DNA from: Hofstenia miamia
Taxonomy: Eukaryota > Xenacoelomorpha > Acoela
DNA: 64,000 bases
Direction: 5' to 3'
Assembly: GCA_004352715.1 (NCBI GenBank)
Contig: SCFE01000116.1
Span: forward strand, 108,013-172,012
The notes under the pieces: generated by a model
Database searches by the model: none
Told to the model about the DNA's origin: nothing
The model's input: only the letters and a program-made list of their open reading frames with translations
Program-made: the position numbers and the translations under genes
Shown here: positions 48,780 to 60,631 of the stretch, piece by piece
How the letters are laid out: each line of letters opens with the position of its first letter
How positions within the stretch are numbered: the stretch's first letter is position 1

Positions 48780-49450
48780 GCGTATCGAAATTGTATCACA
48801 GCCCACGTGAAAGACCAAGTCGTTTTGAGATCATACAAAATTAATGCCTTTGCTGGTTCCTGCATTATAAAAGCTGATCTTCCTGTGGGCTAAATTGCCT
48901 AGCACACATTCTATTCACCAGTCTTGCTGAAGAAGGCTTTCAATCATACAAGCCAGTCAATAAATTACGTTTATTAGCCAAACATATTCATGACGGGATT
49001 GTCTTTGCAAAAACTTATCAAAGTTAGACTGTGGATTTATTGTATTCAGTAATGTTCAAGAATGAAAATACAATCAGTCAACAAGAATCATGGACTCACA
49101 ATGTGTGCCATCTACCTGGCAAGCGTTTTACACCTTAATACATCATTGCTCCTGTCCACAGTGCATTGAAAGTTACGGTTTGAGGTACAATTGCAGCCAA
49201 CGGACACTACTGTCGCCAGATTTGTCCAAACGGAACTACTCTCAATTTCGCTGTATTAATGGCATTCTACATGTAGGTGATAAGGCCTTACACTTCCTTA
49301 GAATGTGTGACTGCATGTATTTCCAACATGACCGAGCGCCATGACATCAATCACAAGTAACTGAAGAACAAATAGAAGCTAATGACAGCAAAATTCTGTT
49401 TCCTTGGCCACGCAACTCACATAATTTGACCAGAGATTAATTGACCCATG
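48780..49450 (+). pseudogene. Tc1-type transposase relic
   Basis: A mixed-frame plus-strand translation gives KPVNKLRLLAKHIHDGIVFA then VMFKNENTISQ (about 49050), where FSDES has lost its aspartate, then NVCHLPGKRFTPQYI, IAPVHSALKV, and finally CMYFQHDRAPCHQSQVTEEQ (about 49310-49360) with LFPWPRNSHNLTRD. This follows the order of Tc1 transposases: LLA..R..FA..H..W, F.DES, R.P...., FQ.D.APCH, LPWP..SPDLNPIE. Many stops make it a fossil. It does not match the other transposases in the window. Confidence 0.78.
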
Positions 49451-49455
49451 GTTCA

Positions 49456-49483
49456 GGGTAGGGTGGGGCAGGACAGGGCAGGG
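49456..49483 (+). other. Potential G-quadruplex sequence
   Basis: GGGTAGGGTGGGGCAGG followed by ACAGGGCAGGG gives four or more GGG runs with loops of 1-7 bases in an A+T-rich background, just after the Tc1 relic. Confidence 0.55.
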
Positions 49484-49792
49484 CATTTCAGGAAAGTATA
49501 GGCAAGATTTCTTAAAGAGGGTTTACAAAAACACTCTTGAATTGAGGAAAACTGAACAAAAATTAATTAATTTTAAAGTTTAAAAGTGATTTTTTCCATC
49601 AAATCTCTCTGCTTTTGATTTACTTATAAAAATTTTGAAATATTTATTATGCATTTTTTACTCTTGTGAAATTGATTCTATTCAATAATACCAAGATATT
49701 TTGAGTGCTATGATTTGTTATCAATAGGCTTTGCAATTACAATGAAAAGTGTTCAATTATCCTTGCATATAATATATATATATATATATATA

Positions 49793-50066
49793 CGGGCTCT
49801 AGATATTATGGGATTTGTATCCACCGCCTGCAGTTTCCGATTTTCCATAGTATCCAGCGCTTTTTTTGATAGAAATCCGGAATAATTCATTTTGTCCAAA
49901 AATTTTTACATTGCGCATTTGGAATAGGGGTCTAGTTTCCTATTTATGAGTTTCAGTTTTTCTCAAGAAAATTTCTTTTGTCAAGTATCCATCGCCCTCC
50001 GTCACAGTATCTAGCACTCGTATAGATTTTCTTTGTATCTAGCGCCTTTTTTGTATCCAAAATCCG
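49793..50066 (+). repeat. TA-bounded unit A built on a GTATCCAGCGCC word
   Basis: A 274-base unit between two (TA)n tracts (about 49772-49792 and 50067-50094). It starts CGGGCTCTAGATATTATGGG and ends AAAATCCG. Variants of GTATCCAGCGCC recur at about 49817, 49850, 49985, 50008, 50035 and 50053. Its family mate is 50726-51136. No protein. Confidence 0.75.
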
Positions 50067-50098
<32 letters not shown>

Positions 50099-50725
50099 TT
50101 AGCTTTATGAAAAGTTTATAGAGTTAAAGTGAAATTATGTTTTTCTATTAATAATGTTTTCAATAAATATTGGCATCACGTTTGTCATTACATTTCAATT
50201 GGGAGCAATAGTAAAGATGGAATTTAAAAAAATGATTCTTTATCGTCTAGGTAATAGGGATTTAAGATAGTTGGCAGTCAGTGGTGATGTGGGGTAGTGC
50301 TGTAAAAAATGCCATAGAACAAATGTGTGGCAATAAGATATCGCAAGTTGTTTTTGGAGCAGGATTTTTTTACTGGGGCAATTTGCCGATCATAGTTTTA
50401 CATTATACAATGACCTGAATAAAACGTGTTCAAGCATGTTGGTGCACATGAAATCACCCTAAACTGACTGATAATTTTTTCACGTAAATATCCAGCTTTT
50501 GGCTACTATGTTTGCTGCAAAAATAAACATAAATATTTTAATTGAGGTAATTTAATAACTAGCTTGTACTGTTTTTATGCTGTCTTGGGTGTTCTTGTCC
50601 CACATACATGTAGTTAGTTCCAATATCCAATTATCTTTAGTATTTCTATATTTTTATGATGGCGATTGAATTATGGAACACTTTTTTTAATTTAACAAGA
50701 TATATATATATGTATATATATATAT
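50067..50725. other. (TA)n tract, unassigned sequence, (TA)n tract
   Basis: TA runs at 50067-50094 and about 50700-50725 enclose unique DNA without a gene. Confidence 0.5.
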
Positions 50726-51136
50726 GGGCTCTAAATACTATAGGATTTGATTCAGCGTCCCCAGCTTGCGATTTTCCATAGTATCCAGCGCTCTTTTGAA
50801 ATTAAAGCCTGAATAATTCACTTAATCCTAAAATTTTTACATTGCGGGTTTGGAATAGGTGTCTAATTTCTTATGTATATACATGTATATACATATACGG
50901 GCTTTGGATACAAAACCATTAGGGCGCTGGATACATATATACTTATATATGGGCGCTAGATAATATGGCAGAGGGTACTGGATACTGTTTAAAAAAATTT
51001 GTTTGGAAAAACTGAAACTCATACATAAGAAATTAAACCCCTATTCCAAACCCGCAATGTAAAAATGGATTAAGTGAATTACTCTGACCTTTAAATCCAA
51101 AAGGTCGCAGGATACAAATCCCATATATCTAGAGCC
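50726..51136. repeat. TA-bounded unit B, two inverted halves of the unit A family
   Basis: 50726-50880 is a plus-oriented relative of unit A (GGGCTCTAAATACTATAGG, GTATCCAGCGCTC, TTTACATTGCGGGTTTGG). 50990-51136 is the same sequence inverted (CCAAACCCGCAATGTAAAAA, ending CCATATATCTAGAGCC). Between them GGGCGCTGGATAC, GGGCGCTAGATA and GGGTACTGGATAC recur. (TA)n tracts flank both ends. The two halves could fold into one long hairpin. Confidence 0.75.
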
Positions 51137-51410
51137 ATATATATATATATATATATATTATAGTAAGATTGTGTAATTAGGAATTTCGAGAATTACCTAA
51201 AATTTCAGTGTATTTTCTATATTGCTATTTCACTTAAAAGTTTCATAAAACAACTAAGTTTGAGAATTTGGGGCTGTCGTTGGGGTTAGGTTTAGTATTT
51301 TTCCAATAAATACATGAGGTATCTAGGTAATTTAATTGTTTTTATGAAATCAGGTAACGAAAACACCAATTTCACAATCTTACCATAACGCACATATATA
51401 TATATATATA
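51137..51410. other. Unassigned between (TA)n tracts
   Basis: No gene; ends in a (TA)n tract that borders the next gap. Confidence 0.5.
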
Positions 51411-51757
51411 NNNNNNNNNNNNNNNNNNNNNNNNNNNNNNNNNNNNNNNNNNNNNNNNNNNNNNNNNNNNNNNNNNNNNNNNNNNNNNNNNNNNNNNNNN
51501 NNNNNNNNNNNNNNNNNNNNNNNNNNNNNNNNNNNNNNNNNNNNNNNNNNNNNNNNNNNNNNNNNNNNNNNNNNNNNNNNNNNNNNNNNNNNNNNNNNNN
51601 NNNNNNNNNNNNNNNNNNNNNNNNNNNNNNNNNNNNNNNNNNNNNNNNNNNNNNNNNNNNNNNNNNNNNNNNNNNNNNNNNNNNNNNNNNNNNNNNNNNN
51701 NNNNNNNNNNNNNNNNNNNNNNNNNNNNNNNNNNNNNNNNNNNNNNNNNNNNNNNNN
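51411..51757. other. Assembly gap, 347 N
   Basis: Bounded by (TA)n on both sides. The 5' part of the GIMAP-like gene may be hidden here or further left. Confidence 0.98.
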
Positions 51758-51810
51758 ATATATATATATATATATATATATATAAATGTATAATGTTAAT
51801 GACATTTTAG

Positions 51811-52101
51811 GAGAAAGGTTTCTTAAGAGATTCAAGTTCTGATTCTTTACTTGGACTCGAAGATATACAGCTATCATCAGAAGGTACTTGTAATAATTCC
51901 AAAGTTGTCGGGATAAGAACTCCACTATCATTCGCTGAGTATGCTTCGATGGTTGCCAAGGAAGACATCAACCTCGTAGTAATTGGAAAGTGTGGGAATG
52001 GAAAAAGTACTCTAGGGAACATTCTCTTAGGAAGAGAACATTTCTTTACAGGATTTTTGGGAAAATGCTTACTGCAGCCCCGCCATTGTGAAATAGGAGA
52101 A
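51811..52101 (+). CDS. GIMAP/AIG1-type GTPase exon (partial)
   Basis: An acceptor-like TTTTAG ends at 51810, followed by 97 open codons in phase 0 to a possible donor GAGAA|GTAATT (GT at 52102-52103). Residues 53-79 carry INLVVIGKCGNGKSTLGN and ILLGREHFF: a hydrophobic strand, the P-loop GKCGNGKST (GxxxxGKS, residues 59-66) and the GN.LLG..F block of AIG1/GIMAP GTPases. The N-terminal 45 residues are Ser-rich and unassigned. An alternative start is the Met at 51949. GIMAP proteins bind GTP and often act in immune or stress settings at membranes; here that is inference by family. I found no downstream G3 (DTPG) block before the gap at 54298, so this is a single exon of a larger gene or an orphan fragment. 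Confidence 0.6.
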
Positions 52102-53880
52102 GTAATTTTATGCAAAATGTGCACATGTATATACTTATATATGCAGTAAATAAGCTAATAGTAGCAATTTCAAAATATATGTACATACATTTGATAATTC
52201 TCAGTCTTGATATTGTTTGAATTTTTTATATAAATTTTGTACGGAACACATCATCCATTGTATAACTATAAATTACCAATTCACTTTGAAAACAAAAAAA
52301 AACATAAATGATTGCAATTTTATCGGGGTTCAGTGCTTTCACGTAAATTACAAAAGTTTATGCTTTTAAATATTTTAGTATTAATCGTTAAACCATAAGT
52401 CAAATGGAATCAAATAATGTATAACAGAAAGAAAATGTTATTGTCTGTAAATTTCAATAATTTGGTCGCTCAAATACCCTACTTTAAGAATTTAGAGTAC
52501 TAATAGGTGTATCTCTAGATTGTTGGGGTCTATCTTTTGAAGGATTGCAATGAGTAAGATTAACCTCTTTGTTGAAGAAGGTTGTTTAACTTCTAAATGA
52601 GTTTAGAAAATTGTGAAATTATTTATGCTTAGTTGATCTGAAATATTTATTCAGAAATATCAACCAATCATTAATAAATTTTAGCATCGACTGCATTAGT
52701 GTGATTTGATAGCCGGAATAAGCAAAACAACACCTATATTAGATACCAGCAAAAAATGTAAATGACATTCAGCAAGAAAAGACACTAGGAGTTACATAAT
52801 AGCAGCAGCAATTGAATGGAGAGATCGCCACAGTAATAAGCAAACTAGATTGCATGACTGAACTAGTAATAGCGTGAGAAAATATTAAAGTAACATCAAT
52901 AGTGAAACATGGTTCTCACTGGCGCAAGGGCTCACAGCCCCTATCACCTAACTAAATACGAGTGACGAGGGAATAACCCTGCGCATAGATCCGGAGCTGA
53001 TGAATGTATACTACCCACGACGCAGTCCAAGTTCATTCCCTCAATAGCGGTTTAGTTATTGGATAACATTTAAGAGATTAGAAAGAATAGTGAGCAACCG
53101 ATTTTAGCAAAAACAAACTACATTGTATTTTAACAACTCAATCACAACCCTTTTTAAAAAGGTACTAGTAAATTTACAGCCAATGACAAACATGACAATG
53201 TTAAATTTCAATAAATAAAAACTTAGAACTTGCCAGTTTGAGTAGTTACAATTATACTTAGACATATTTTCCTCGTTAGGCTAAGCATTATATAACTGTG
53301 CTACCCTATATAAATAAACAACAGAAATACAACATGTTAAATTCAAAGATAGAAACCAAACCTAATTACCTATAATTTGATATAAATAGTGAAATATCGA
53401 TGGATTCTCCGACAGACTAGGCAAATATAAAGGAAAATAGAAAGTGGGAGTAATAACGACATCTGGTGGAATTTTAACTCTGTCAAACATTGAACAACTT
53501 TGATTTTTTATGATAGCAGCCTAGTTGAAGCAATTGATTGTCAACCCTCATGATTGCCTGAATCCACATGACACAATTCTGCAACACATGTGCCTTGCAA
53601 AATCCATGAAATAATAATGTATACAGTTACTTTAATATTTTTTTCACCTGCCCTAATTATTAATGAAGATCAACCTCATTTCTCAATTAATATCGACCTT
53701 TTGCGAATGAAAATAAACAATTATTTAATAGACTAAGTCCTGATATGTGAGAAAAACTTCTTTTGTTGCATGACAACTTCTATATCATTGAAAAATATTG
53801 TTATTTCCTCGAAAATTCCATTTTTAATTCAAGTTTTATCTCAGATTATGTTATCCGTAAAATCCTGTAAACAAGTTAAA
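52102..53880. other. Intergenic or intronic; GC-richer islet at about 52915-53050
   Basis: No further GIMAP exon recognised. 52915-53050 is clearly richer in G+C (GGCGCAAGGGCTCACAGCCC, GAGTGACGAGGG, CCACGACGCAGTCC) than its surroundings. It may be a worn repeat or SINE head, but no tRNA-like boxes were convincing. Confidence 0.35.
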
Positions 53881-53958
53881 TTTTACCGGATACCGAACAT
53901 TCGGATCCGGTTGCGAAATTGCTGATTTTACCGGATACCGGATTCCGGCACATCCCTA
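53881..53958 (-). mobile_element. hAT-like element end
   Basis: On the minus strand: TAGGGATGTGCCGGAATCCG then repeated TATCCGGTAAAAT-like words. Ends reading AGGGATG..CCGG with reiterated CCGGTATCCGG are usual for some hAT elements. No partner end found. Confidence 0.4.
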
Positions 53959-54297
53959 TTATGGATTTAGATATTTTATGAGCAGAAAATTTTTCTTGAT
54001 TTAAAAATTCGAGCCCGATTTCAAAAATCTAGAAGATATTTTATGTGATAAAAAAACGCTCCTTACACATTGCCACTCACGTTAAGAAAAATCTTATGTA
54101 TCCTATATTGACCTAATTCTCATGTACATCTCCCCTGCTTGATATTCAAGGAGCTACATAGAACTGGTAGAAAAGTTCCAAAGCAATGTCTTGTTGTCTA
54201 TTATATTTAGATCCGATTAATACAAGAGGCTAAATAATCTCATCACTCTCTAATATGTCTTCAACGAGAATATACATATATATATATATATATATAT
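53959..54297. other. Intergenic, ends in (TA)n
   Basis: No gene recognised. The (TA)n tract at about 54276-54297 borders the gap. Confidence 0.5.
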
Positions 54298-55297
54298 NNN
54301 NNNNNNNNNNNNNNNNNNNNNNNNNNNNNNNNNNNNNNNNNNNNNNNNNNNNNNNNNNNNNNNNNNNNNNNNNNNNNNNNNNNNNNNNNNNNNNNNNNNN
54401 NNNNNNNNNNNNNNNNNNNNNNNNNNNNNNNNNNNNNNNNNNNNNNNNNNNNNNNNNNNNNNNNNNNNNNNNNNNNNNNNNNNNNNNNNNNNNNNNNNNN
54501 NNNNNNNNNNNNNNNNNNNNNNNNNNNNNNNNNNNNNNNNNNNNNNNNNNNNNNNNNNNNNNNNNNNNNNNNNNNNNNNNNNNNNNNNNNNNNNNNNNNN
54601 NNNNNNNNNNNNNNNNNNNNNNNNNNNNNNNNNNNNNNNNNNNNNNNNNNNNNNNNNNNNNNNNNNNNNNNNNNNNNNNNNNNNNNNNNNNNNNNNNNNN
54701 NNNNNNNNNNNNNNNNNNNNNNNNNNNNNNNNNNNNNNNNNNNNNNNNNNNNNNNNNNNNNNNNNNNNNNNNNNNNNNNNNNNNNNNNNNNNNNNNNNNN
54801 NNNNNNNNNNNNNNNNNNNNNNNNNNNNNNNNNNNNNNNNNNNNNNNNNNNNNNNNNNNNNNNNNNNNNNNNNNNNNNNNNNNNNNNNNNNNNNNNNNNN
54901 NNNNNNNNNNNNNNNNNNNNNNNNNNNNNNNNNNNNNNNNNNNNNNNNNNNNNNNNNNNNNNNNNNNNNNNNNNNNNNNNNNNNNNNNNNNNNNNNNNNN
55001 NNNNNNNNNNNNNNNNNNNNNNNNNNNNNNNNNNNNNNNNNNNNNNNNNNNNNNNNNNNNNNNNNNNNNNNNNNNNNNNNNNNNNNNNNNNNNNNNNNNN
55101 NNNNNNNNNNNNNNNNNNNNNNNNNNNNNNNNNNNNNNNNNNNNNNNNNNNNNNNNNNNNNNNNNNNNNNNNNNNNNNNNNNNNNNNNNNNNNNNNNNNN
55201 NNNNNNNNNNNNNNNNNNNNNNNNNNNNNNNNNNNNNNNNNNNNNNNNNNNNNNNNNNNNNNNNNNNNNNNNNNNNNNNNNNNNNNNNNNNNNNNNN
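54298..55297. other. Assembly gap, 1000 N
   Basis: Exactly 1000 N between two (TA)n tracts; a placeholder length. Confidence 0.98.
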
Positions 55298-55317
55298 TAT
55301 ATATATATATATATATA

Positions 55318-55350
55318 TTAGGGGTGTTCCAATTTTTTTTGAACTTTAGT
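55318..55350 (+). mobile_element. Possible Tc1/mariner terminal repeat
   Basis: TTAGGGGTGTTCCAATTTTT followed by TTTGAACTTTAG directly after a (TA)n tract resembles mariner-type ends (compare CGAGGGGTGTTCAATAAG at 18457). No transposase is visible to the right; the body would lie in the gap or be lost. Confidence 0.35.
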
Positions 55351-55736
55351 GTGGGATGATGGACAAATGGTATAAAAATAATTTTTATAATAAAATTTTT
55401 CACGATTTATTAAATTTCATCACGCTCTTTCTTTATTTAAATTTTACATAAGAAGGTTAAATTAGCAGTATAAAATGCGTTTGTTATTGTTACGGAAAAT
55501 ATAGAATATAATTACTAAGTTGCTTTAATATTCATATTTGTTAGCTAAACAGAGAGGACGGCTGTCTCCACTCCTCTTCCATCCCTCTCTACCCCCTATT
55601 TTCAAAAACTTTCTAAGCTTTATGTGAATATTGGAATATAAATAAATGTTTAGTGGTTTTCATGAGATAAAACCCCTTATTTTTAAAATTTTCTGCTACC
55701 CATGAATGAAAAGTGCCTTTAAAGACTAATACTAGC

Positions 55737-55777
<41 letters not shown>

Positions 55778-55965
55778 GTAATTATACTAAGCTTTGCAAT
55801 AATCCTTTTAAAGACTATGAAAAATGTAGACCAGTTTTGACTCTGAAAATCAACATCAGTAACAAATATGCGGGAAATACATATTTGCAATAGACTACAC
55901 TATTATATTACAAAATTACTGCATGCACACTAGAATAAATTTAATGTTGTCATGGCTTTTTTGCT
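55351..55965. other. Intergenic with (TA)n
   Basis: (TA)n at about 55741-55772. No gene. Confidence 0.5.
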
Positions 55966-56290
55966 TATTTAGTAATTGATGTTTCTTTGTTTGCTCGATG
56001 ATTCATCTTCGCCAATTTTAGGATGCTGTATTCATGCATAAATATTTCTCATCTTAGATGTCCGTTAACATGCTCCTTCATTCTTACTACCAAATGTCGC
56101 TTTGTTTCCCAGACGTATGATTTTTCACAATCATCACATTTATAAACTAATTTCTTTGGAATAGGATCTTTGTTTTGGAACCTATCTTTAGTTTTATAAG
56201 ATCTAAATATAGGAACAATCTTTGTCCATTTTAAATTTGTGTTTATAGTTGTTATTTTTTTCTTTAAACTTTAAATTTGGTTACATACAT
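55966..56290 (-). pseudogene. Penelope-like retroelement relic, GIY-YIG endonuclease end
   Basis: On the minus strand one frame reads NLKWTKIVPIFRSYKTKDRF, QNKDPIPKKLVYKCDDCEKS, then YVWETKRHLVVRMKEHVNG, a stop at 56049-56051, and in the same frame HEYSILKLAKMNHRANKETS. Penelope-type elements end with KD.IP..L...VYK..C..C...Y.G.T.R.L..R..EH, a GIY-YIG nuclease with a zinc-binding Cys set, followed by the H...IL..A.......KI.E tail. Here Y.G has become YVW and a stop separates the tail. No reverse transcriptase part was recognised upstream. Confidence 0.75.
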
Positions 56291-59200
56291 AAGGAAGCTT
56301 TAAATATACATTAATCTTAGTTTCATCAAGCTTTTTTATTTATTGTCTTCATTATTATTGCAAAATAAAGTGTTCAATGTTTTTAATTCATGACTTCAAC
56401 CTTCAATAATTTAGTTTTCTCGCTATGCGCGGTCTATTATTTAGGTCGCCCTGCCTGCATAGAACTAATATAAAATCGCAAAATGGAGAAGGCATAATGA
56501 TTTTTACGTTTAGTATTTTTCTTAGGTATTCTTTAATCTTATTTAATAATGTATCCACGTTTGGGACTCTAAGCTTTTGCAAATTTACAGAAAACCTACT
56601 TTAGGAATAGCCCTATATATATATATATACATATATGTATAGAGCCCTTAAGGTGATGGAATTCCCTGAATATACAACCTGCTTGTGTTCTGACCAGTTT
56701 TCTTAGTATATTATTGCTATATCTACACCCTTAAAAATCACTCTTCAAAAGAAAATGATATTTTCTTGGGTGTTAAGAAAATCCATCCTGGGTATGGATG
56801 AGCGCTATTATATAGGTACTGATAGCATTATCTGCAGTAAAAACTTACAATCCCAATATTTAATGAAACCAATAAAAAAAATAAAAAATTCTAAAATAAA
56901 TTTATAAAAAATACTCTAAATTTCTTATCAACATATAGAGCTCTTTAGAAACTTCTAGCCCCTTATGCAGCATTTGTAAGGAAGGCCCCAAAGGCAATAA
57001 ATTATTGTTCCTTAGGGATGGATGGAATTTCTCATTAATGATCATATATGGAACTAAAAAAACCAGGGCAACAAATTGTAAGAAAATTTTAATTTCATTG
57101 CTTCTTTTTTGAGCACCTATGTTTTCTGATAGACAAGAGCTAGAAATATTCAATGATACCAAAAAATTGCTCATATGTCGAAATTGATTCCTCAATAGGG
57201 GATAAGATTTGGAAGTTTTCAATCAAAGTTTCAAAATATTCCTAAGTTTTTCAACAAGTTAAACTTGCCTCATACTTTTCTCAAATTCCAAAAGCCTTTA
57301 ATTAGTTTTTACAACATCCTTATGCTTTAGACAAATACATCAGGGGTTATTGTATATAAATAGACAGAATTTGGTAGAAACCATCAAAATTTTAGCCATC
57401 TCCAAGAAATGGGCAGACATTTTTAGTAGCTAGATTTTAGCAATTTTTTTAGGAAAATATATCCTGCATACATAACTATGCATGAGTTGAAATTGATAAG
57501 AGTGTACTTAGTACTCCAAGGTGTAGATATTGCTTTGTTGGAACATATAGACAGAAACTGACAGATAGAACTATAAAATATTGCTGTCAGTATTTTTGAT
57601 GACATCAGCTAAAGTATAAAATAAAAATACACAAAATGACGCTCAGTGTTACAAATAACAAGCAGAAAACCATTTGTTGAATATAACATTTCATACATTC
57701 AACAGAACTTGAGTCAGTGTGGCACAATGTTTCATTTAAATATTGAAAAATATTTAATTATGATTATTTGACCTAATCCAAACTGTATTGATTTATACGT
57801 ACCTGATCCAACATAAAGTTGTGTCAAAATATGACAAAAATTTGACCCAACTGCATTTTCAATACTTTGACAGCTTTTTGCTTAAAGAAATCATTCATAA
57901 ATATGTTTGAAACATACACATAGAATATCTATTTAAAACTAAAAACGTACAAATAGTACTGAAAAGAAAATGACTTTATGCTGAAATCTAAACAATTTAA
58001 AACAATATATAAGTTTCCTGAAAGTGTGCATGCATGGTGTCTCTCAATAACCTAATCATCACCCAAATAACTTTGAAAAATCGATCCAACCAATTTATAT
58101 ATGGCTTTATATCTATATATTATTTGACCGAATCAAACAAAAAAATGTAGAAAAACATATTACACAACCCACTGTCAGGTCTTTATCATACCTGTATGAA
58201 ATCACATACCAAAGTAACTAAGAAAGGATTACACATCATATCAATATATATATATATATATATATATATTAATTTTGACTTGATTTTGTATGTAAGGAGC
58301 TAAGCATAATGCTAATGTATAATTATTAACCCATTAACATGCTGTGATATGCTAGTATCAACAGTATGCAATACCTTTTTGGATAAAATAGAATTCATGG
58401 AATATAAGTTTTTGTTGATTGGTTCCTGAAAAATTCAATGGTAATGCCATCACAGACAATGAATGTAATCATGTACTTGGATGTTCTTCAGATGAAATAT
58501 CTCAATAATAGCTGCCACTAATTAAATTTTTTAAGAAATTAACTGTCTCTAAAATATTAATCCAGTTGAGTCAAAAATAAACATAGCTGCTAAAATCACA
58601 AATGATAAACAGAAAAACTGTAATCACCACCGTACAACTCATAACTGTGTGATAAAAATTTCATTGTTGCATACTGTTATAATCGAGCAGAATGAGAACA
58701 CGAAATAGGTGTTGGTATCAACCAATTGTTTGATATTGCTCCAAAGTTAAGATGTAAAGCTGGCAGAAGACGACCAGCAACAATATTTAAGCGACCTAAT
58801 TAGCCACTATTTTGAACCGGAAAAGAGAACATCAGGCACATAATCCCTTAAGTGTGAAGCATATTTTTATTAGATTAAAGTAAAGGCGCTATTTGAGTTA
58901 TTACATAATGGTGGTGCATGCCAAATGTTACCCCAAACGCCATGAGCAGCAAATCCTGATTACTGAATATGTGAATACAGTATATTACATGAAGTGGTAA
59001 ATGATACAACTGAAAGGAGAGTGAAAGATATGAAAGATCATGTCATGTGGCCAGGGACTCAGTGAGAAAATATATATGAGGGGGCATTTGCAAATTAGCT
59101 GCCCCTCCAAGTTGCCACAAGGATAATCTCAGTTTATTTCTCTAAACCTACTACATGTATAGCACAATCTTGATAGCCCATATATAAATTGCCTAATTCT

Positions 59201-60545
59201 ACAAAGATGACATATATAACATATATGTGTATGTTCGATCACTGTTATCTATTAAAACACTAGGCCTACTAGGAACACAATGGTAGCACATGTATAGAAT
59301 TTGAAATTCAAATTCTTGTTTTCATAGTTTTTTGTTAAGTAGGTTCACTCTTATAACCTTTGTTATATAAGTGCAGCGTGTTCCAATAAAGTATTTTGAC
59401 ACTGTTCATTGACATACTAAGTAAAACATACTAAGCAAAAACAAAAAAACTAAGCCGATACAAGAAACTGTACAGTAAGCTACAAGCGTAATAAAAGCAA
59501 TCAAAAACTGAAATTCATGATTTGATAGACAAAAATGAGAAAAAGTCAAGGAATACTATCAGTCAAACACTACAATTACATTTTTGTTAGTTTCTGACAT
59601 TACAAACTTTTGCTTATTTCATAGAAAATTTTTGCTTTGTTGTTGCTGCCATTTCCCTGCCCTTAGTATAAATGTTAATTATAATGGTGACAAAATACAA
59701 AAAATATCTAGCAAGCTAATCTAAAGATTGCATTCTATGTTCATTAGAAAGCAATGTAAGGTTAAATGCAAAATATGAACTGCCGCAATTTTATTAAAGT
59801 TAATCTTTTAAAAGTCTTAGTGCGCCACTATCCTAAATCAATGCTAAATATGTTTGTTCAGCAAAAATTCTTGAACTTTTGCAAAAACGTAGTAATTTTT
59901 TATTGCCTTTGCTTTCCCTATAAAAATAAATCAAAATGAATTGAAAACTTCAAGTACAAAGACAAGCAATATCTTTAATCCTAATTCTACTAGTAAGTTT
60001 TCAAGATCCAAGAGTTTCGAAAAAAAATTTATTTAATAATAACTCAGGAACTAATGAAGATATTTAATATCTGAACACAGTAAGATATAGAATTGTCTCC
60101 CATTGTTTTCGTCTTAATTTTCGACCTGGTGTGAAAACGCACAGAGCCGCCTTAGACGGACTCACAGATTTTATTCAGAAAAAAATAATTCATTATCTGA
60201 ACACTAGGTATGGAAAGAGTTTGAATGTTTTACAATAATTGCATTTCTCACTAAAAAATTGTTATTTGTATGTATTTCATGTACGAGAACAAGTTTTAGC
60301 ACAGATCTTCATCATGAATGAGCAAACCCAACCTCATAGATACGTCCATGTAAAACCTTTCAACATTTCTGAGCAGGCTAGGATAAAATTGTTCATATCA
60401 GTTTGCTACGTAAAAGTAACACTAGTGGAAAAAGGTTAAATGCATATTTAACATCCATTTTTTGATATTTTTACAAATTTCAACAGAGATATACCCCGTC
60501 ATAAAATCCTGTGTACGTGCCTGAAAAACAAAATAGTAAGCTGAG
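56291..60545. other. Intergenic or intronic, no confident gene
   Basis: Holds (TA)n runs at about 56612-56640 and 58243-58269. A 106-codon minus-strand frame (56902-57222) and a 66-codon plus-strand frame (60239-60439) show no domain and are not called. CpG is sparser at 56.9-58.7 kb than elsewhere in this half. Confidence 0.4.
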
Positions 60546-60631
60546 ATTGATTACGCAAGGATTGGGTTTTAGTACCTTGGATTATATTGCACCTTGTTGA
60601 TTCTTCTATGGCATTGTTTAAAAATAAGCTA
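60546..60631 (+). repeat. Interspersed repeat, left part, interrupted by a Tc1 element
   Basis: Matches 22559-22651 (AAGGATTGGG, TACCTTGGATTATATTGC, TTCTTCTATG) up to the TA at 60630-60631. Confidence 0.8.

Noticed and set aside
52915-53050. tRNA or tRNA-derived SINE
   Set aside because: No convincing A and B boxes or cloverleaf.
56902-57222. 106-codon minus-strand frame
   Set aside because: No recognised motif; length is within chance for this composition.
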